From Candidatus Rokuibacteriota bacterium (GTDB lineage: Bacteria > Methylomirabilota > Methylomirabilia > Rokubacteriales > CSP1-6), in NCBI GenBank assembly GCA_016200085.1, contig JACQFL010000042.1, forward strand, positions 1-64,000: 64,000 bases of DNA, read 5' to 3'. Position numbers and translations under genes: made by a program. Below the pieces are notes generated by a model that was not told the origin of the DNA, did not search any database, and worked only from the letters and a program-made list of their open reading frames with translations. Shown piece after piece: positions 32,812-43,077 of the stretch. The number at the start of each line of letters is the position of its first letter. Position 1 is the first letter of the stretch.

Positions 32812-34863
32812 ATGGGCTACCGTCTCGGCATCGACGTGGGAGGCACGTTCACCGACCTCGTCCTCTTCTCCGAGGACACGGGCGCGGTCGTGGTCGACAA
32901 GGTGCCGTCGGTTCCCGCCGATCCCTCCGAGGGCATCCTGAGCGGGATCGTGAGCATCCTGGCGCGCGCCCGGGCGAAGCCGGCCAGCGTGAGCTACGTC
33001 GCTCACGGCACCACCGTCGCCACGAACACCCTGCTCCAGCGCCACGGCGCGCGCACGGCCCTCGTCACCACGCGCGGCTTCCGTGACCTGCTGGAGATCG
33101 CGCGGCAGCGGCGGCCGTCGCTCTACGACCTGCACGCGCCCAAGCCGCCGGTGCTCGTGCGCCGCGCGCTCCGGCGCGAGGTCCAGGAGCGCGTGACGGC
33201 CGACGGCAGCGTGCGCGTGCCGCTGGAGGCCGCCGAGGTCGACCGCGTGCTCGACGCCCTCGCCGGCGAGGGCCTGGAAGCGCTCGCGATCTGCTTTCTC
33301 TACTCGTTCCTCCACCCCGAGCACGAGCGCCTCGTCGCCGAGCGGGCCCGCGCCCGCCTGCCTGGCGTGGCCGTCAGCGCCTCCTCGGAGGTCGCCCCCG
33401 AGTTCCGCGAGTACGAGCGGCTGAGCACGACCGTCGCCAACGCGTACCTCTTGCCGCGGATGGGACGCTACGCCGAGGCGTTCCGCCGGCGCGTCGCCGA
33501 GGTCGGGGTCCCCGCGGCGCCGTACATCAACCAGTCGAACGGCGGCACCATCTCGATCGAGGAGGCGGCGCGCGCGCCCGTGAGGACGGTGCTGTCGGGG
33601 CCGAGCGCGGGGGTGGCCGGCGCGGCGTGGACGGCCTCCCGGCTCGGGCTCGACTCGATCGTCACCTTCGACATGGGAGGCACCAGCACCGACGTCTCGT
33701 TCGTGCGCGACGGCACACCGGCGGTCGCCTTCGAGCGCGAGATCGGCGGGATCCCGCTGCGCGTCGCGGCGCTGGACATCCACACCATCGGCGCGGGCGG
33801 CGGCAGCGTGGCCTGGCGCGATTCCGGCGGCGCGCTGCGCGTGGGGCCCGAGAGCGCCGGCGCCCATCCCGGGCCCGCCTGCTACGCCCGCGGCGGCCAG
33901 GCGCCCACGGTCACCGACGCCAACTTGCTCCTCGGGCGTCTCGGCCCGGGCGGCCTGCTCGGCGGCGCCATGGCGCTCGACGTCGGCGCAGCCGAACGCG
34001 CGGTCGCTGCGCTGGCCGCCGAGCTCGGGCTCTCGCCGCTCGAGACGGCGCGCGGGATCGTGGCCGTCGTCAACGCCAACATGGCCGGCGCCCTCCGGGT
34101 CGTCACTGTCCAGCGCGGCGTCGACCCGAGCGGTCTGGCGCTCGTCGCCTTCGGCGGGGCGGGGCCGCTCCACGCCGGCGCGCTCGCGCGTGAGCTCGGC
34201 ATCCCGTCCCTCGTCGTGCCGCCGAGCCCGGGGTTGCTCTGCGCGCTGGGTCTGCTCGTCGAGGACCTCCGCACCGACGCCGTGCGCACCTGGGTCGGCA
34301 CGCTCGAGCCGGCCACCATCGCGTCGCTCGACAAGCTCTTCCTGGAGCTGGAGGCGGAGGCGCGCGCCTGGCTCGATCGCGAGCGCGTGCCCGCGCCCCG
34401 GCGCTCGCTCGAGCGCTGGCTCGACATGCGCTACGCGGGCCAGAACTACGAGCTGCTCGTGCCCGTGCCCGAGGACGTGTGGACGGGGGGCGGGGTCGAG
34501 CCGCTGCGCGCGCGCTTCCTCGCCATGCACGAGGCCGCGTACGGCTACGCCGCCGACGACGAGCCGATCCAGGTCGTCAACGTCCGGCTGGTGGCGCGCG
34601 GCCGGCCCGATCCGCCGTCGCTGCCACGCCTGCCCCGCGCCACCTGCGCCGTCGGCGCGGCGCTGGTGGCTCGCCGCCGGGTGCTGTTCGACCTCGACGC
34701 CGGTTTCGTCGACTGTCCCGTCTACGATCGCGCCCGCCTCGGCGCCGGGCACGTGGTCGAGGGGCCGGCGGTGATCGAGCAGTTCGACAGCACCACGCTG
34801 CTCCATCCCGGCCAGCGCGCGACGGTGGACGACCTCGGCGTTCTCCTGGTGCACGAGGGGTGA
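32812..34863 (+). CDS. hyuA: Hydantoinase/oxoprolinase subunit A
   Basis: ATP-dependent cyclic-amide hydrolase subunit, 683 aa. The N-terminal actin-like phosphate loop is GIDVGGTFTDLVLF, followed by SYVAHGTTVATNTLLQRHGA and FDMGGTSTDVSFV, and the C-terminal HyuA_C region is complete (VEGPAVIEQFDSTTLLHPGQ). Homologues act on N-methylhydantoin, 5-oxoproline or acetophenone-type substrates, or as acetone carboxylase-like subunits. Subunit B follows 21 bp downstream, then an FAD oxidoreductase and a Liv importer, which together look like an uptake and breakdown unit for a cyclic amide. Confidence 0.95.
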   Translation: MGYRLGIDVGGTFTDLVLFSEDTGAVVVDKVPSVPADPSEGILSGIVSILARARAKPASVSYVAHGTTVATNTLLQRHGARTALVTTRGFRDLLEIARQRRPSLYDLHAPKPPVLVRRALRREVQERVTADGSVRVPLEAAEVDRVLDALAGEGLEALAICFLYSFLHPEHERLVAERARARLPGVAVSASSEVAPEFREYERLSTTVANAYLLPRMGRYAEAFRRRVAEVGVPAAPYINQSNGGTISIEEAARAPVRTVLSGPSAGVAGAAWTASRLGLDSIVTFDMGGTSTDVSFVRDGTPAVAFEREIGGIPLRVAALDIHTIGAGGGSVAWRDSGGALRVGPESAGAHPGPACYARGGQAPTVTDANLLLGRLGPGGLLGGAMALDVGAAERAVAALAAELGLSPLETARGIVAVVNANMAGALRVVTVQRGVDPSGLALVAFGGAGPLHAGALARELGIPSLVVPPSPGLLCALGLLVEDLRTDAVRTWVGTLEPATIASLDKLFLELEAEARAWLDRERVPAPRRSLERWLDMRYAGQNYELLVPVPEDVWTGGGVEPLRARFLAMHEAAYGYAADDEPIQVVNVRLVARGRPDPPSLPRLPRATCAVGAALVARRRVLFDLDAGFVDCPVYDRARLGAGHVVEGPAVIEQFDSTTLLHPGQRATVDDLGVLLVHEG

Positions 34864-34884
34864 GGCCCGGGCGGGAGGCCTGAC

Positions 34885-36549
34885 GTGGATCGCATCACGC
34901 TCGAGGTGATCGGGGCCGGGCTCCTCACGGTGGCGGAGGAGATGGGCGCCGCGCTCATCCGCGCCTCCTACTCCACCAACATCAAGGAGCGCCGCGATTG
35001 CTCGACCGCGATCTTCGACGCGCGCGGCCGGGTCATCGCCCAGGCCGAGCACATCCCCATGCACCTCGGCTCGCTCCTCGGCACCGTCGAGGAGATCCTG
35101 CGCCGCTACCCGCCCTCGGCGCTGGCCCCGGGCGACATGTTCATCGTCAACGATCCGTACACCGGCGGCGGCACGCACCTGCCCGACATCAACCTCGTGG
35201 CGCCGGTGTTCGCGGAGGGCGCCCTCTTCGGCTTCGTCGCCAACATCGCGCATCACGCCGATCGCACGGGCGAGAAGATCCGCACGATCTGGGACGAGGG
35301 CCTGCGCATCCCGCCCATCCGTCTCCTCGAGGGCGGCCGTCTGCGCGAGGACGTGATGGAACTCCTGCTCGCGAACTTCGCGGTCCCCGACGAGCGCCGC
35401 GGCGACTTCCGGGCCCAGCTCGCCGTCAACCGCCTGGGCGAGCGGCGGCTCGGAGAGCTGATCGCGCGCTGGGGCCTCGCCACGGTTTCCGCAGCGTGCG
35501 ACGAGCTCCTGGCGTGGGGCGAGCGCAAGATCCGCGCGGCCATCACGGCCGTCCCCGACGGCGTCTACCGCTTCGCGGACGCCATGGACGACGACGGCGT
35601 GGGCGAGACGCCGGTGCCGATCGTGGTGGCGATCACCGTCGCGGGCGACCGCATGCACGTCGATTTCGCGGGCAGCGGGCCCGAGAGCCGGGGCGACCTC
35701 AACGTCGTCCGCGGCGCGCTGCTCGCGACCGTGTACTACGCGCTCAAGGCGATCCTCGATCCAACGATCCCGGCCAACGGCGGCTTCTACCGTGCCATCA
35801 CCGTGGAGGCGCCCGAGGGCACCATCGTCAACGCGCGCCCGCCCGCGCCGGTGGGCTGGCGCACGCAGACCTGCCAGCGCATCGCCGACGTCGTCTTCGG
35901 CGCGCTGGCGGCGGCCCTGCCGGGCCGCGTGCCCGCGGCGGGCAACGGGGCCAACGCCGCGATGGTGTTCACGGGCGTGGATCCCCGCACGCGCCGCTGG
36001 TACGTCTACCTCGAGACCCTCGGCGGCGGCGCGGGCGCGACGGCCGAAGCCGACGGGCTCGACGGCGTGCAGGTCCACGTCACCAACACCTCGAACCTGC
36101 CCGTCGAGTGTCTCGAGCTCGAGTATCCGCTGCTCGTCCGGGAGTACGCGCTCGTCGAAGGCAGCGGCGGGGCGGGGCGGACGCGGGGGGGCATGGGGAT
36201 CCGGCGCACGATCGAGGTGCTGGATCACGAGGCGTCGTTCCTCGGCTCGCTCGACCGCGCGCGCATCGCGCCGTGGGGCCTCGCGGGTGGCCGCCCCGGC
36301 GGCTGTGGCGCGCTCGTCCTCAACCCCGGCACGGGCGGAGCGCAGCGCCTGCCGTCGAAAGTCTGGGGCTATCGCCTGGCGCCCGGGGACTACGTGGCCA
36401 TCCTCACGCCGGGCGCCGGCGGGTACGGGCCGCCCGGCGAGCGCCCGGCCCCGCAGGTGCGCGCAGACCTCGAGGACGGCATCGTCGATACCGGGCGCGC
36501 GGCGGCGGACTATCCGCAGGCCGCCGGCGGGGAGAGCAATGGCCGCTGA
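34885..36549 (+). CDS. hyuB: Hydantoinase/oxoprolinase subunit B
   Basis: 554-aa partner of subunit A. It starts at GTG 34885 behind a GGGAGG ribosome site. Family landmarks: RASYSTNIKERRDCSTAIFD, HIPMHLGSLLGTVEEIL, FIVNDPYTGGGTHLPDINLV and FVANIAHHADRTGEKIRTIW, then a mid-region VDFAGSGPESRGDLNVV. The product carries metal-ligand-type His and Asp residues in these motifs. The 3' end overlaps the FAD oxidoreductase start by 11 bp. Confidence 0.95.
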   Translation: MDRITLEVIGAGLLTVAEEMGAALIRASYSTNIKERRDCSTAIFDARGRVIAQAEHIPMHLGSLLGTVEEILRRYPPSALAPGDMFIVNDPYTGGGTHLPDINLVAPVFAEGALFGFVANIAHHADRTGEKIRTIWDEGLRIPPIRLLEGGRLREDVMELLLANFAVPDERRGDFRAQLAVNRLGERRLGELIARWGLATVSAACDELLAWGERKIRAAITAVPDGVYRFADAMDDDGVGETPVPIVVAITVAGDRMHVDFAGSGPESRGDLNVVRGALLATVYYALKAILDPTIPANGGFYRAITVEAPEGTIVNARPPAPVGWRTQTCQRIADVVFGALAAALPGRVPAAGNGANAAMVFTGVDPRTRRWYVYLETLGGGAGATAEADGLDGVQVHVTNTSNLPVECLELEYPLLVREYALVEGSGGAGRTRGGMGIRRTIEVLDHEASFLGSLDRARIAPWGLAGGRPGGCGALVLNPGTGGAQRLPSKVWGYRLAPGDYVAILTPGAGGYGPPGERPAPQVRADLEDGIVDTGRAAADYPQAAGGESNGR

Positions 36550-38009
36550 CCAGGTCTTCGCCGGGCGCGACGCGCGCCTGCCGGCCGGGCGGTGGGACGT
36601 GCTCGTCGTCGGCGCCGGGATCTACGGCCTGCCCGTCGCGTTCTTCCTGGCCCGCCATCACCGGGCGCGCGTGCTCGTGATCGAGGACAACACGATCCCC
36701 GGCGAGTGCATCACCGTCAACACGGGCGGGATCATCCGCATCGCGTACTCGGACCTCGACGTGGTCCGCGTCGCCGGCTTCGCCCGCGAGATCTACCGCA
36801 ACCCGACCGCGCGGCTGGGCGTGGCGCGGCCTGTCCACCTCGGCTTCGTGCCGACCCGCTGGGGACGCTTCGTCAACGAGGACGCGGTGCCCGGCATCCT
36901 GGCCGAGGTCACGCGGATCGCCCGCGGCACGGGCGGGCGGCTGCGCGTGGTGCCCATGGCCGATTACGTCCAGGCGCTGCCGCCCGCGCGACGGGCGACC
37001 CTCGGGCGCATCATGGACCTGGACGATTGCACCCACGTGCTCGTCGACGACGACGGCGGGTTCTGCGACGGGGGCACGGCCCTCACCGGGCTTTACGAGG
37101 CGTGCCTGGACGCCGGGGTGTGCTTCAGCCTCTACTCCTCCGTTCGCGAGTTCGTCCGCGAGGGCGGGCGCATCACCGGCGTGGTGCTCGAGCGCTGGTC
37201 GCGGCGCGGCGAGGCGCGCGAGATCGTCGCGCGCGAGACCGTGAGCGCCGACCGCATCGTGCTCGCGGGCGGCCGCGGCAACGGCGCCCTCGTGCGGCGG
37301 GCGGCGGGCTGGGAGATGCCCACGTTCACGTCCTTCCACCAGGTGCCCTTCATCCGGAACTCGCCCGACAACGACTTCGCCCAGACGCGCTATCGCGTGG
37401 GACCGCCCGGCGCCGGGCGGCGGTTTGAGACGGACGTCGAGATGATCGACGCGCCCACGATCTCGCACTGGCGCGACGTCTACTTCCGGCCCGAGGGCTC
37501 CGGCCTGATCTTCGGCACCCACCACCACCTGCTCCAGGACGACGACTACGAGCCCGCCGGCGGCACCATCGACGGCGTGCGCGTCGGGCTCGACCAGGTG
37601 ATGATCGACACGCTGCTCGAGGTCATGCCGCACTTCCCCGCGCTGGCCTCCCAGGGCGTGAACCTCGGCCGCACGCCGGCCGACATCGCCGGCGGCGCGT
37701 ACTACATGAACCCCGAGGAGCTGCCGTTCGAGGGCGAGGTGCCCGGCACCGGCGGGACGGTCTTCTACGCGGGCAGCGGCTGCGGCACCGGCTTCAAGCT
37801 GGGCCCGGGGGTCGCCTGGCTCCTGGTCGAGCGGCTGGCCGGCGTGCCGCCGGCCGATCGGCTCATCGCCTCGCCCGCCCTCTCGGCCGAGCGCGCGACG
37901 TACTTCTATCCCCCGGGCACCAGCCGCGAGGAGCTGCTTCGCCAGTTCCGCCCCGTCGCCGAGGGCGGGCGCCTCGTCGACATGGGCGCCGCCGGGATCG
38001 CCGTGGCGC

Positions 38010-38017
<8 letters not shown>
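36539..38017 (+). CDS. FAD-dependent oxidoreductase (DAO family)
   Basis: 492-aa flavoprotein with a Rossmann FAD site, DVLVVGAGIYGLPVAFFLAR, followed by VIEDNTIPGECITVNTGGII. The last 120 residues have the second FAD-binding strand VFYAGSGCGTGFKLGPGVA. This is the D-amino-acid oxidase/sarcosine oxidase superfamily; the substrate is likely an amine or amino acid. The ATG at 36539 overlaps hyuB by 11 bp and the stop overlaps livG by 8 bp, so the enzymes and importer form a single translational unit. Confidence 0.93.
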
Positions 38018-38777
<760 letters not shown>

Positions 38778-38835
38778 GCGCGCCGAGCGACCCGAGCGGG
38801 CTGGGCCCCGCCTGTCGCGCAGGCGCGCGGATCCA

Positions 38836-39543
38836 ATGACCGCGCTGCTCGAGATCGAGGACCTGCACGCCGGCTACGGCGACCACGAGATCCTCCGCGG
38901 GGTCGGGCTCCGGGTCGACGAGGGCGAGATCGTCACGATCATCGGGCCGAACGGCGCGGGCAAGTCGACGCTGCTCAAGACCCTCGCCGGGCTGATCCGG
39001 CCGACGGCCGGCTCGATCAGCTTCCGGGGCCGCACACTGGCGGGGGCCCGGCCCGACGCCGTGATCCGCCTCGGGCTCTGCTACGTGCCCCAGGAGGCGA
39101 ACGTGTTCGGCGCGCTGAGCGTGGAGGAGAACCTCGCCATGGGCGGATGGGTGGCGTCCGGCGCGCGCGAGGCGCGCGTGCGCGAGGTCCTCGAGCTCTT
39201 CCCCGCCCTCGCGGGTCGCCGGCGCCAGCGTGCGGGCTCGCTGTCCGGCGGCGAGCGGCAGATGCTCGCGCTGGGCATGGCCCTCATGGTGGAGCCCGCC
39301 CTCCTGCTCCTGGACGAGCCCTCGGCGGGCCTCGCCCCCGCCCTGCAGCGTTTGATTTTCGACCGCGTCCGTGAGATCAATGCGCGCGGCATCGGTATCG
39401 TGCTCGTGGAGCAGAACGCGCGGGAGTCGCTCCGGCTCTGCCGGCGCGGCTACGTGCTCGCGATGGGCCGGACCCAGGCCGAGGGACCCGGCACCGCGCT
39501 GCTCGAGGACGCGGACATTCGCCGGCTCTACCTCGGAGGGTAG
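38836..39543 (+). CDS. livF: Branched-chain amino acid-type ABC transporter ATPase (LivF)
   Basis: 235-aa ATPase. Walker A GPNGAGKSTLL, LCYVPQEANVFGALSVEENL, signature LSGGERQMLALGMAL, Walker B LLLLDEPSAGLAP and the LivF-type VLVEQNARESL. The 58-bp gap before it contains GCGGGCTGGGCCCCGCC at 38796, a near match to a motif at 39562 before the next gene. Confidence 0.94.
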   Translation: MTALLEIEDLHAGYGDHEILRGVGLRVDEGEIVTIIGPNGAGKSTLLKTLAGLIRPTAGSISFRGRTLAGARPDAVIRLGLCYVPQEANVFGALSVEENLAMGGWVASGAREARVREVLELFPALAGRRRQRAGSLSGGERQMLALGMALMVEPALLLLDEPSAGLAPALQRLIFDRVREINARGIGIVLVEQNARESLRLCRRGYVLAMGRTQAEGPGTALLEDADIRRLYLGG

Positions 39544-39629
39544 TGCGAGCCGCAGGACGTCGCGGGGCTGGGGCCCCGCCGTCCGAGGCGAGCGAAAAAC
39601 CAGGGTAGCAGGCACACGGAGGAGATGAC

Positions 39630-40844
39630 ATGAGCGACGTGACACGACGCCAAGTGCTGGCCACGGCGGCAACCGGAGCCCTCGCGCTCGGCCGGCCGGC
39701 GGTGCTCCGCGCGCAGTCCAAGGAGCCGATCCACATCGGCACCCTCTGCCCGCTGACGGGCGCCGGCGGGTCCTATGGCCCGGACATGCAGAAGGCGATC
39801 GTCGCCGTGGCGGAGCGCATCAACAAGGCCGGCGGCATCTACGGCCGGCCGCTCGTGCTCTTCCACGAGGACGACCAGACCAACCCCGAGGCGGCCGTGC
39901 GCGCAGCGCGCAAGCTCATCGACGTCAACAAGGTGGTGTCGATGTGCTCCACCTGGGCGTCCGCGGTGACGCTCGCCGTGAAGCCGGTGGCCGTGGAAGG
40001 CAAGGTCTTCTACCTCAGCGTCTCCGGCGCCGACGCGGTCACCGAGGGCAACCACGGCGGCTACGTCGCGCGCACGCAGCCCAACACCCGGCTGCAGGCG
40101 CAGGTCTACGCCAAGTGGGTGCTCACGCGGAAGGAGGTCAAGCGCGTCGCCTACATGGCGCTGCAGACGCCGTACGCGGCGCCGTTCGGCGAGATGTTCA
40201 GCGGCGTGCTCAAGACGGGCGGCCTCACCATCAGCGATACCCTGATCTACGAGGACAAGAAGCCGTCCTACCGGAGCGAGGTCACGCGCGTGCTCGCCAC
40301 CAACCCGGACCTCATCATGCTCTCGTGCTACACGCCCGACGGCACGGTGATGGCCAAGGAGCTCTACCGCGCGGGCTACAAGGGCGCCGTGCTCGGGCCC
40401 GCCTTCGCCGTCAACGCCAAGTTCGTCGAGGGCGCGGGGGCCGAGGTGGCCGAGGGCATCTGGGCGATCGACCCCGCGCCGTCGTTCGACGCGCCGGCCT
40501 ACAAGCAGTTCGCCGCCGCGGTGCCTCAGGCCGACAAGAACCCCTACGCGGCCCAGTCGTGGGACCACATGACGCTGATCGGCCTGGCGCTGGTGGCCGG
40601 CAAGGGCGAGGCCTCGGGCACCGTCATCAAGGACAACCTGCGCACGGTCTCGAACCCGCCGGGTACCGTGGTGACCTCGTGGGAGGAGGGCGCGAAGCTC
40701 CTGCGCGAGGGCAAGAAGATCAACTACGAGGGCGCCTCCGGCTCGTGTGACTTCGACGCGCAGGGCGACATCCTCTCCCGGCCGTTCGGGGCCTATCAGG
40801 TACGCAAGGGCAAGATCGAGCAGGTGAGCATCATCAACCCCTGA
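39630..40844 (+). CDS. Liv-type ABC transporter substrate-binding protein, Tat-signal
   Basis: 404-aa Peripla_BP_6 protein. The N-terminus MSDVTRRQVLATAATGALAL contains a twin-arginine motif (TRRQVL), so export may be in folded form. The mature part begins EPIHIGTLCPLTGAGGSYGP and continues AVAERINKAGGIYGRPLVLF. GGAGGAG precedes the ATG by the expected distance. It is followed by a 185-bp gap of 84-bp tandem repeats before the permease genes. Ligand unknown. Confidence 0.93.
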   Translation: MSDVTRRQVLATAATGALALGRPAVLRAQSKEPIHIGTLCPLTGAGGSYGPDMQKAIVAVAERINKAGGIYGRPLVLFHEDDQTNPEAAVRAARKLIDVNKVVSMCSTWASAVTLAVKPVAVEGKVFYLSVSGADAVTEGNHGGYVARTQPNTRLQAQVYAKWVLTRKEVKRVAYMALQTPYAAPFGEMFSGVLKTGGLTISDTLIYEDKKPSYRSEVTRVLATNPDLIMLSCYTPDGTVMAKELYRAGYKGAVLGPAFAVNAKFVEGAGAEVAEGIWAIDPAPSFDAPAYKQFAAAVPQADKNPYAAQSWDHMTLIGLALVAGKGEASGTVIKDNLRTVSNPPGTVVTSWEEGAKLLREGKKINYEGASGSCDFDAQGDILSRPFGAYQVRKGKIEQVSIINP

Positions 40845-40868
40845 GATCGCGTGAACATCACGCCATTT

Positions 40869-41019
40869 CGAGGGGCGCCGCGGGTTCCCCGCGGCGTCCC
40901 GAGCGTCGGGGGGCTTGGGGGGCACCCGGAGCCCCTTCGGCAAGCGCGGTATCGAGGAGCGCCCCGGGTCCCCCGGGGCGCTCCGAGCGTTGGGGGGCTT
41001 GGGGGGCGCCCGGAGCCCC
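40869..41019 (+). repeat. Two copies of an 84-bp GC-rich tandem repeat
   Basis: 67-bp cores at 40869-40935 and 40953-41019 are spaced 84 bp apart with 17 bp between. Each core has two potential hairpins. In the second copy GGAGCGCCCCGGG (40956-40968) pairs perfectly with 40972-40984 across a 3-nt loop. A G-rich GGGGGGCTTGGGGGGC stretch then pairs partly with GGAGCCCC. Related copies lie at 44794 and 59404-59554. The array fills the gap between the binding-protein and permease genes. Confidence 0.85.
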
Positions 41020-41029
41020 CCATGTTCTG

Positions 41030-41884
41030 ATGTCCGCGCAGTACCTGTTCAACGGAATCGTGACCGGCGGCATCCTGGCCCTGCCCGCCGTCGCCTTCTC
41101 GCTGCTCTGGAAGCTCCTGCGCTTCCCCAACTTCGCGGTCAGCGCTTACCTCACCGTGGGCGCCTTCGCGGCGCTGACCGCCAACCGCGGCCTCGGCTGG
41201 CCGCTCGCCTCCGCGTGGCTCGGGGCGCTGGCCGTCACCGCGCTCGTCGCGTGGCTGGTCGACCGCGTCACCTTCCGCCCCATGCGCGCCCGGCGCCCCT
41301 TCTCGCTGGCCATCGCGTCGATCGGGGTCACCTTCGTGCTGGAGAACGTGATCCGCTTCGTCTGGGGCAACGACTTCCGCGCCTACGACGTCCCGGTGAC
41401 GCGCGCCATGACGTGGGCGGGCCTGCGCATCGGCCGCGAGCAGCTCGACATCCTCGGCGTGGCCGTCGCGCTCATGCTGCTGGCCCAGATCTTCCTCACG
41501 CGCACCCGGCTCGGCATCGCCATGCGCGCCACCGCCGACAACCCGCCGCTCGCGACCGTCAAGGGCGTCCCCACCGAGCGCGTCATCGGGCTGGCGACGC
41601 TCGGCGGCGGCGCGCTGGCGGGCGGCGCGGGTGTCTTCCTCGGGCTGGACACCTCGATTGATCCGCTGCTGGGCGCCGGGCTCATCATCTCGGTCTTCGC
41701 CGCCGCCATCCTCGGCGGCATCGGCTCGGCGCCGGGGGCGCTGGCGGGCGCGCTGATTGTCGGCATCGTCGAGGAGGTGGGCACCCTCGTGATCCCGCCC
41801 ACGTACAAGTCGGCCATCGGCTTCTTCATCATCCTCGTGGTCCTGCTCGTGCGCCCCACCGGCCTGGCCGGAGCCCGCACGTGA
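41030..41884 (+). CDS. livH: Branched-chain amino acid-type ABC permease (LivH)
   Basis: 284-aa inner-membrane permease with about eight hydrophobic segments. Conserved blocks: LLRFPNFAVSAYLTVGAFAA, FVLENVIRFVWGNDFRAYDV, AMRATADNPPLATVKGV and FAAAILGGIGSAPGALAGAL. The start at ATG 41030 comes just after the tandem repeat. The stop overlaps livM by 4 bp (GTGA). Confidence 0.94.
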   Translation: MSAQYLFNGIVTGGILALPAVAFSLLWKLLRFPNFAVSAYLTVGAFAALTANRGLGWPLASAWLGALAVTALVAWLVDRVTFRPMRARRPFSLAIASIGVTFVLENVIRFVWGNDFRAYDVPVTRAMTWAGLRIGREQLDILGVAVALMLLAQIFLTRTRLGIAMRATADNPPLATVKGVPTERVIGLATLGGGALAGGAGVFLGLDTSIDPLLGAGLIISVFAAAILGGIGSAPGALAGALIVGIVEEVGTLVIPPTYKSAIGFFIILVVLLVRPTGLAGART

Positions 41885-42762
41885 CGGGCTACCTCGTCGC
41901 CATCGCCACGCTCGTCGGCATCCGCGCGCTGCTCGCGCTGGGCCTCAACGTGCAATGGGGGTTCACGGGCCTGGTCAACCTCGGCGTCGTCGCCTTCTTC
42001 GGGGTCGGCGCCTACACGGCCGGGCTGCTCGCCGTGGCGGGCGTCGCGCTGCCCGCCGCGTGGGCGGCGGCGATCGTGGCGAGCGCGCTCGCGGGCGCCC
42101 TGCTCGCCACGGTCGCCTTGCGCCTGCGCGAGGACTACCTGGCCATCGTCACCCTGGGCTTCGGCGAGGTGCTGCGGCTGTTCCTCCTCAACGAGGCCTG
42201 GCTCACGCGCGGCGCCAACGGGATCACGGGCATCCCGCGACCGCTCCGCTCGTGGTTCCCCGCCCACTACGACCTCTTCTACCTCGGGCTCGTGCTCGGG
42301 TGCGTGGCCCTGATCTACCTCGCGCTCGAGCGGCTGCGGCGCTCGCCCTTCGGCCGGGCGCTGCGCGCCATCCGCGAGGACGAGACGGTGGCGACGGTGG
42401 CGGGCAAGAATATCGTGCGCTTCAAGGTGCAGGCCTTCGTGATCGGCGCCGCAGTGGCCGGGCTCGCCGGCATCCTCTTCGGGCACTACCTGGCGTACAT
42501 CGAGCCCAACATGTTCGTGCCGCAGGAGACGCTCTTCGTCTGGCTCGCCCTGATCCTCGGCGGCAGCGGCAACAACCGCGGCGCCATCCTCGGCGCCGTG
42601 GTGCTCCTCGGGCTCCTCGAGGGCAGCCGCTTCGCCAAGGACGTCATCCCGTTCCTCACCGGCGTGCGCCTCGCGGCCGCCCAGCAGATGCTGGTGGGCC
42701 TCCTGCTCGTCGTGCTGATGATCAAGCGCCCCGAGGGTCTGCTGCCCGAGCGCGCGCCGTGA
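41881..42762 (+). CDS. livM: Branched-chain amino acid-type ABC permease (LivM)
   Basis: 293 aa from GTG 41881. LivM landmarks: LNVQWGFTGLVNLGVVAFFG, RLREDYLAIVTLGFGEVLRL, TRGANGITGIPRPLRSW and the cytoplasmic loop AIREDETVATVAGKNIVRFK. About eight to ten hydrophobic segments. Last gene of the hydantoinase-Liv operon before the decayed ABC_sub_bind copies. Confidence 0.94.
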   Translation: MTGYLVAIATLVGIRALLALGLNVQWGFTGLVNLGVVAFFGVGAYTAGLLAVAGVALPAAWAAAIVASALAGALLATVALRLREDYLAIVTLGFGEVLRLFLLNEAWLTRGANGITGIPRPLRSWFPAHYDLFYLGLVLGCVALIYLALERLRRSPFGRALRAIREDETVATVAGKNIVRFKVQAFVIGAAVAGLAGILFGHYLAYIEPNMFVPQETLFVWLALILGGSGNNRGAILGAVVLLGLLEGSRFAKDVIPFLTGVRLAAAQQMLVGLLLVVLMIKRPEGLLPERAP

Positions 42763-42789
42763 GCGTGTCCGGATCGACCGAGTTGCGCG

Positions 42790-43077
42790 GACTCGACGGC
42801 GGCACTGCTCGTAGTGGCAGGCGCGATGTTTGGGTTCCACCGAACACGGCAGCACGTGGATGCTGGTGGCCTCCTGTTCTATGGGCCGAGCATCACCGAC
42901 CTGTTCCGGCGCGCCGCCACGTTTGTGGACAGAATCCTCAAAGGCGCCAAGCCCGCCGACCTGCCTGTCGAGCAGCCGACGAAGTTCGAGCTGGTGATCA
43001 ATCTCAAGACCGCCAAGGCCTTCGGCCTGACGGTCCCCCGGTCGGTGCTGAGGCGGGGGGATCAGGTGATTGAATGA
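42790..43077 (+). pseudogene. C-terminal remnant of an ABC_sub_bind substrate-binding protein
   Basis: Only the end of the protein remains: ALLVVAGAMFGFHRTRQ, then directly HVDAGGLLFYGPSITDLFRR and KFELVINLKTAKAFGLTVPR. Intact relatives have about 20 further residues between these blocks, so there is an internal deletion as well as a missing N-terminus. The frame is open, and an ATG at 42814 is possible. The stop overlaps the next copy by 4 bp (ATGA). The last 115 bp are a direct repeat of the end of the downstream copy, pointing to a decayed tandem duplication. Confidence 0.8.

Noticed and set aside
40869..41019. CRISPR array
   Set aside because: Only two copies with a 17-bp semi-conserved linker, no variable spacers and no cas genes anywhere in the window.
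40796..41023. Short Gly/Pro/Arg peptides encoded by the 84-bp repeats (28 codons per unit)
   Set aside because: The repeat is read in either strand and several frames without a consistent start or ribosome site. The period being a multiple of three is probably chance in stop-poor GC-rich DNA.
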